From: Lingula anatina
Lineage: Eukaryota; Brachiopoda; Lingulata; Lingulida; Lingulidae
Assembly (NCBI RefSeq): GCF_001039355.2
Contig: NW_019775715.1
Coordinates: 154,287 to 218,286 of the forward strand
Direction: 5' to 3'
DNA: 64,000 bases
Shown one piece after another: positions 61,408 through 64,000 of this stretch. The notes under the pieces are model-generated. The model saw only the letters and a program-made list of their open reading frames with translations, had not been told where the DNA came from and did no database searches. The translations under genes were made by a program, and so were the position numbers. Each line of letters begins with the position of its first letter. Within the stretch, counting starts at the first letter, position 1.

Positions 61408-63801
61408 TTGCCCTGTGTCTAAAAACTGTACAAATGACATTGTGTTTAGTCACAATTTCTCCTAACTTCATTGCTATTATACCTGCTTTTAATTTGCTAA
61501 TTACCTATACTAGTAGGTGTAACTTAAGCAAATTCAATTTGACAACACAGTTTTTATTTTTATTTATTTATTTATTTAATTTTTTTTTTGTTCATGTCAT
61601 TAGTAATGATATATGATTTAACTCTTGATACAGGAACTTCCTCACCCTCTGGTGCTGGGGTTGGATCTTTCTTGGGTCAGCATGGGGCTGATATTATGAA
61701 GAAACTTCTTCAGTCTTACTCCTCTGTGAGAATTGCAAGAAGTGTGAGAACATCAAATACCTTCCCACCAAGAATAGATGACAGCACAATACCACCATTG
61801 CAAGCCAGAGGTAAGGCAGCTAAATCATTGACATCATGATTCAATGAAATTGTACATGATAATACTAGTAGGTAACTCTTGCGACTCTTAGAAGTTAAAG
61901 CTCACTAGCTCTATTGTCAGTCCAGAGATGCTCAGTTCATACATCAAAGCCCACTGTCAAAATTTGTTTCAGGTATGTTCCTTTTTTTTGTTTTAAGCTT
62001 ACTGACTAACACTTTCTTCATTCTTTTTCCTCATTTTCTTTTATTTTCTACCTTCTTTTAGTTCTCAGTCCTCCCAAGCTGGGAATGGCTGTTGATAGGA
62101 GGCTACTCCACACCTTTATACACATTCCTCCACCTAGCTTTGAGTCAGTTGGATTTACCATTCATTATATTCTGGCTCTCATCTTTATATTCTTTGTTGG
62201 GTGTTTTGCTATAGTGCATCATCGTATTAAGACAAAGGTATTAATAGCTACCCCTTTCTCATCCAATGGTTTTCTTTTTTACTTTTTACTTACTAAGTAT
62301 TTGTTATATTTTATTTGAAGACTTAAGTTTCAATTGATATATATGCTATGATGCCTTCATTAAGGTTGAAAGATTTATTTATTCCAGTATCATGATAACA
62401 TATCAGCAGCCTCTTCTTGCATTTACTTAAGAAAATGCATTTTTTTCAGTCAAAAATTATTGCTGTCCCTAATCTCGATGGACACTATGCATACATTATT
62501 ACAGTAAAGACTGGACTTAAAAAAAGTAAGTGATTTTTAACCTAATGGAAAAAATATAGTTTTTGCAAGACAGATTAAAGATATATATTAGGAAACTTTT
62601 TATCATCATTATTTATTATTTATAACAGATATTATCATTAGCTGAGACCATGTTTATGACAATAATTGTCTTTTATGGAATGAAGTAGAATTCAGTAGTT
62701 TGTTGATTTATTTATTTAATTTGTCATAAATTTATGTAAGGACAGTTGAACAATGTTATTTTGATTTATAAGAATTAGACAATAAAATGACTGTACAGTT
62801 TATTTTGATTTGTGAAAAATAGATAATTTTTGTCAGATTTTTATGGATAATAATTAAAAATGGAGTTTAATCTGCCAGCATTTTGAATGAATGACTATGA
62901 AAGACTTAAGTACTGTTTTTTTTTTCATTTAATTAATTAATTAGATAATTTATGTTTTTTATTTTAGATGCAGGAACCAATGCAAATATCAAAATGGAGC
63001 TGTGCTCCAAGCATTTAAAGTCACCAGAATATTTACTGAAAGACTATGGGACCAAGCAGAAGGTCTTCTCTAGGGGCAAGGAAACCATGTTTTTAGTTTA
63101 CAGTACTGGTGAGTAATAATTTTATCTGAACTTTGGAAGTTATTAAAATAAAAATGCTTCATGTAAGAGTGGTAATGCAATATAATACTGCAGATGAATG
63201 TTTCTGAATCTGACTAAGATTAATATGTGAGTGTTTTGACAAATAATATTGATATAAGGCAGTTTTGAACATGAAGTTTTGTGTAATTTTTAACTTCAGT
63301 TCCCCTTGGAGAACTGTCCCATGTGCTGATAACTCAAGAAGGACATGGAGTCAAAGGGAAATGGTATGTTCATTTGCAAGATAAAAAGAATTGGTGTCTT
63401 GCTAACTAGTATTTAATGATATTTGTATTTGTTAAATTATTGTGTCATCGAATACGTAACATTAATAGCATGTAAGAACATGACATAAGCAGAATCCCCA
63501 GCCTGTAGTGAGATGAGTAGGTCATGAGAAGTGGGTGTAATAAACAGTTTTAAATTTAAAAACACCACAAATATTTATCTCAAATATGTTCGGCACTTCA
63601 GCTATGATTAGGCGTTATATCAAATTTCAAATAATTATTTTGTCATAATTTTAGGCATTTAGACTCTGTCATTGTGTCAGACCCTCAAGCTGATCGAGAG
63701 TGGCTGTTTTCCTGCAATAAATGGCTGAAACCTCAGCGCAGAAGTAAGGAAGGCCCTGCAACACATACCCTGGCCTTGGCAGATGCTGGCAGAACATTTT
63801 G
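60913..63801 (+). CDS. polycystin-1-like TM-PLAT membrane protein, 5' part (runs off window)
   Basis: Exons are 60913-60985, 61634-61810, 62062-62237, 62450-62525, 62968-63108, 63300-63363 and 63655-63801, all GT-AG with consistent phases (285 residues so far). A signal peptide (about 1-22, with CLLTFLVLAITV) is followed by an ectodomain of about 90 residues, a transmembrane helix (about 115-135, FTIHYILALIFIFFVGCFAI), a short basic stop-transfer segment and a PLAT/LH2 domain from about 143. PLAT signatures are YAYIITVKTGLKKNAGTNA, KVFSRGKETMFL, PLGELSHVLI, WHLDSVIVSD and WLFSCNKWL, in polycystin-1 family order. These proteins normally have a large GAIN/GPS ectodomain before TM1; none is visible here. 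An in-frame stop upstream supports this start. It may be a divergent polycystin-1-like protein or another TM-PLAT protein. Confidence 0.82.
61353..61407. repeat. (GA)n tract in PLAT-protein intron 1
   Basis: GA-rich array; the Ser/Leu open frame on the opposite strand is due to it. Confidence 0.88.
61634..61810 (+). CDS. PLAT protein exon 2
   Basis: Between ATACAG and GTAAGG, phase 1 to 1. Encodes an extracellular segment with Gly/Ser-rich start and Arg/Ser-rich middle; no domain recognised. Confidence 0.78.
62062..62237 (+). CDS. PLAT protein exon 3 (transmembrane helix)
   Basis: Phase 1 to 0. Encodes a Pro-containing linker, the hydrophobic helix and the following HHRIKTK basic stop-transfer signal. 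Confidence 0.85.
62450..62525 (+). CDS. PLAT protein exon 4 (PLAT start)
   Basis: Phase 0 to 1, between TTTCAG and GTAAGT. Encodes SKIIAVPNLDGHYAYIITVK and TGLKK, the first PLAT strand. Confidence 0.88.
62968..63108 (+). CDS. PLAT protein exon 5
   Basis: Phase 1 to 1. Encodes NAGTNANIKMELCS through KVFSRGKETMFLVYST. Confidence 0.9.
63300..63363 (+). CDS. PLAT protein exon 6
   Basis: Phase 1 to 2. Encodes VPLGELSHVLITQEGHG and the first two bases of a Trp codon. Confidence 0.9.
63655..63801 (+). CDS. PLAT protein exon 7 (end of PLAT)
   Basis: Phase 2 to 2. Encodes HLDSVIVSDPQADREWLFSC and NKWL, the last PLAT strands; the GTAAGT donor shows that more exons follow beyond the window. Confidence 0.9.
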
Positions 63802-64000
63802 GTAAGTAACTTAATAGTCATTATTTTGAGTGCTGTAAGTGCCACTGTTGACCTGATCATACATGTATTAATGAATGATATGAGAAAAGATGAAAGCACA
63901 ATGTAGAAATAAACATTGAAACAAGAAGTTTATATAAAATGATAGGTCATTCCACAAAAAAAAGTGAACAATTTATTTGATTCTAAGACAATCTCCCCCC

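Overview
This window is a piece of a metazoan nuclear genome. It is AT-rich and full of long homopolymer, dinucleotide and TTTA-type runs. Genes are split by GT-AG introns, one of them about 19.6 kb long, and DNA-transposon remnants and non-LTR retrotransposons are interspersed. Gene content (a DYRK4-type kinase, kinesin-light-chain-like TPR repeats, a polycystin-1-type PLAT protein, an L1-like LINE) suggests a marine invertebrate, possibly a lophotrochozoan. The species cannot be fixed from the sequence. A 469-base run of N (37849-38317) and three single Ns (1092, 54676, 59436) mark assembly joins or uncertain bases.

Layout. Positions 1-21.29 kb hold no gene I can recognise, only repeats: a TA-flanked inverted-repeat MITE, members of dispersed families, a 5'-truncated LINE with a clear target-site duplication, and short tandem duplications. 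A complete 12-exon DYRK4-like kinase gene runs on the + strand from 21334 to 46280 and encodes about 662 residues in one unbroken spliced frame. A cluster of RFX X-box-like sites sits at its start codon. Its first intron contains further MITEs, five minisatellite-type arrays or runs, and the N gap.

From 50.3 to 59.7 kb the - strand carries two blocks of TPR repeats (50409-50840 and 58244-59706). Between them lies an almost full-length but broken L1-superfamily LINE (about 52.6-58.2 kb). Upstream of its TPRs the right-hand TPR exon reads through an 11-bp-period minisatellite that contains a nearly perfect 58-bp palindrome.

From 60913 to the right edge, on the + strand, is the 5' part (seven exons) of a membrane protein with a signal peptide, a short ectodomain, one transmembrane segment and a PLAT domain. 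This resembles the TM1-PLAT part of polycystin-1 family proteins but lacks the usual large extracellular region. The gene runs off the window.

The genes do not form an operon. A possible shared theme is cilia or sperm: DYRK4 with X-boxes and a polycystin-like protein. That is inference only.
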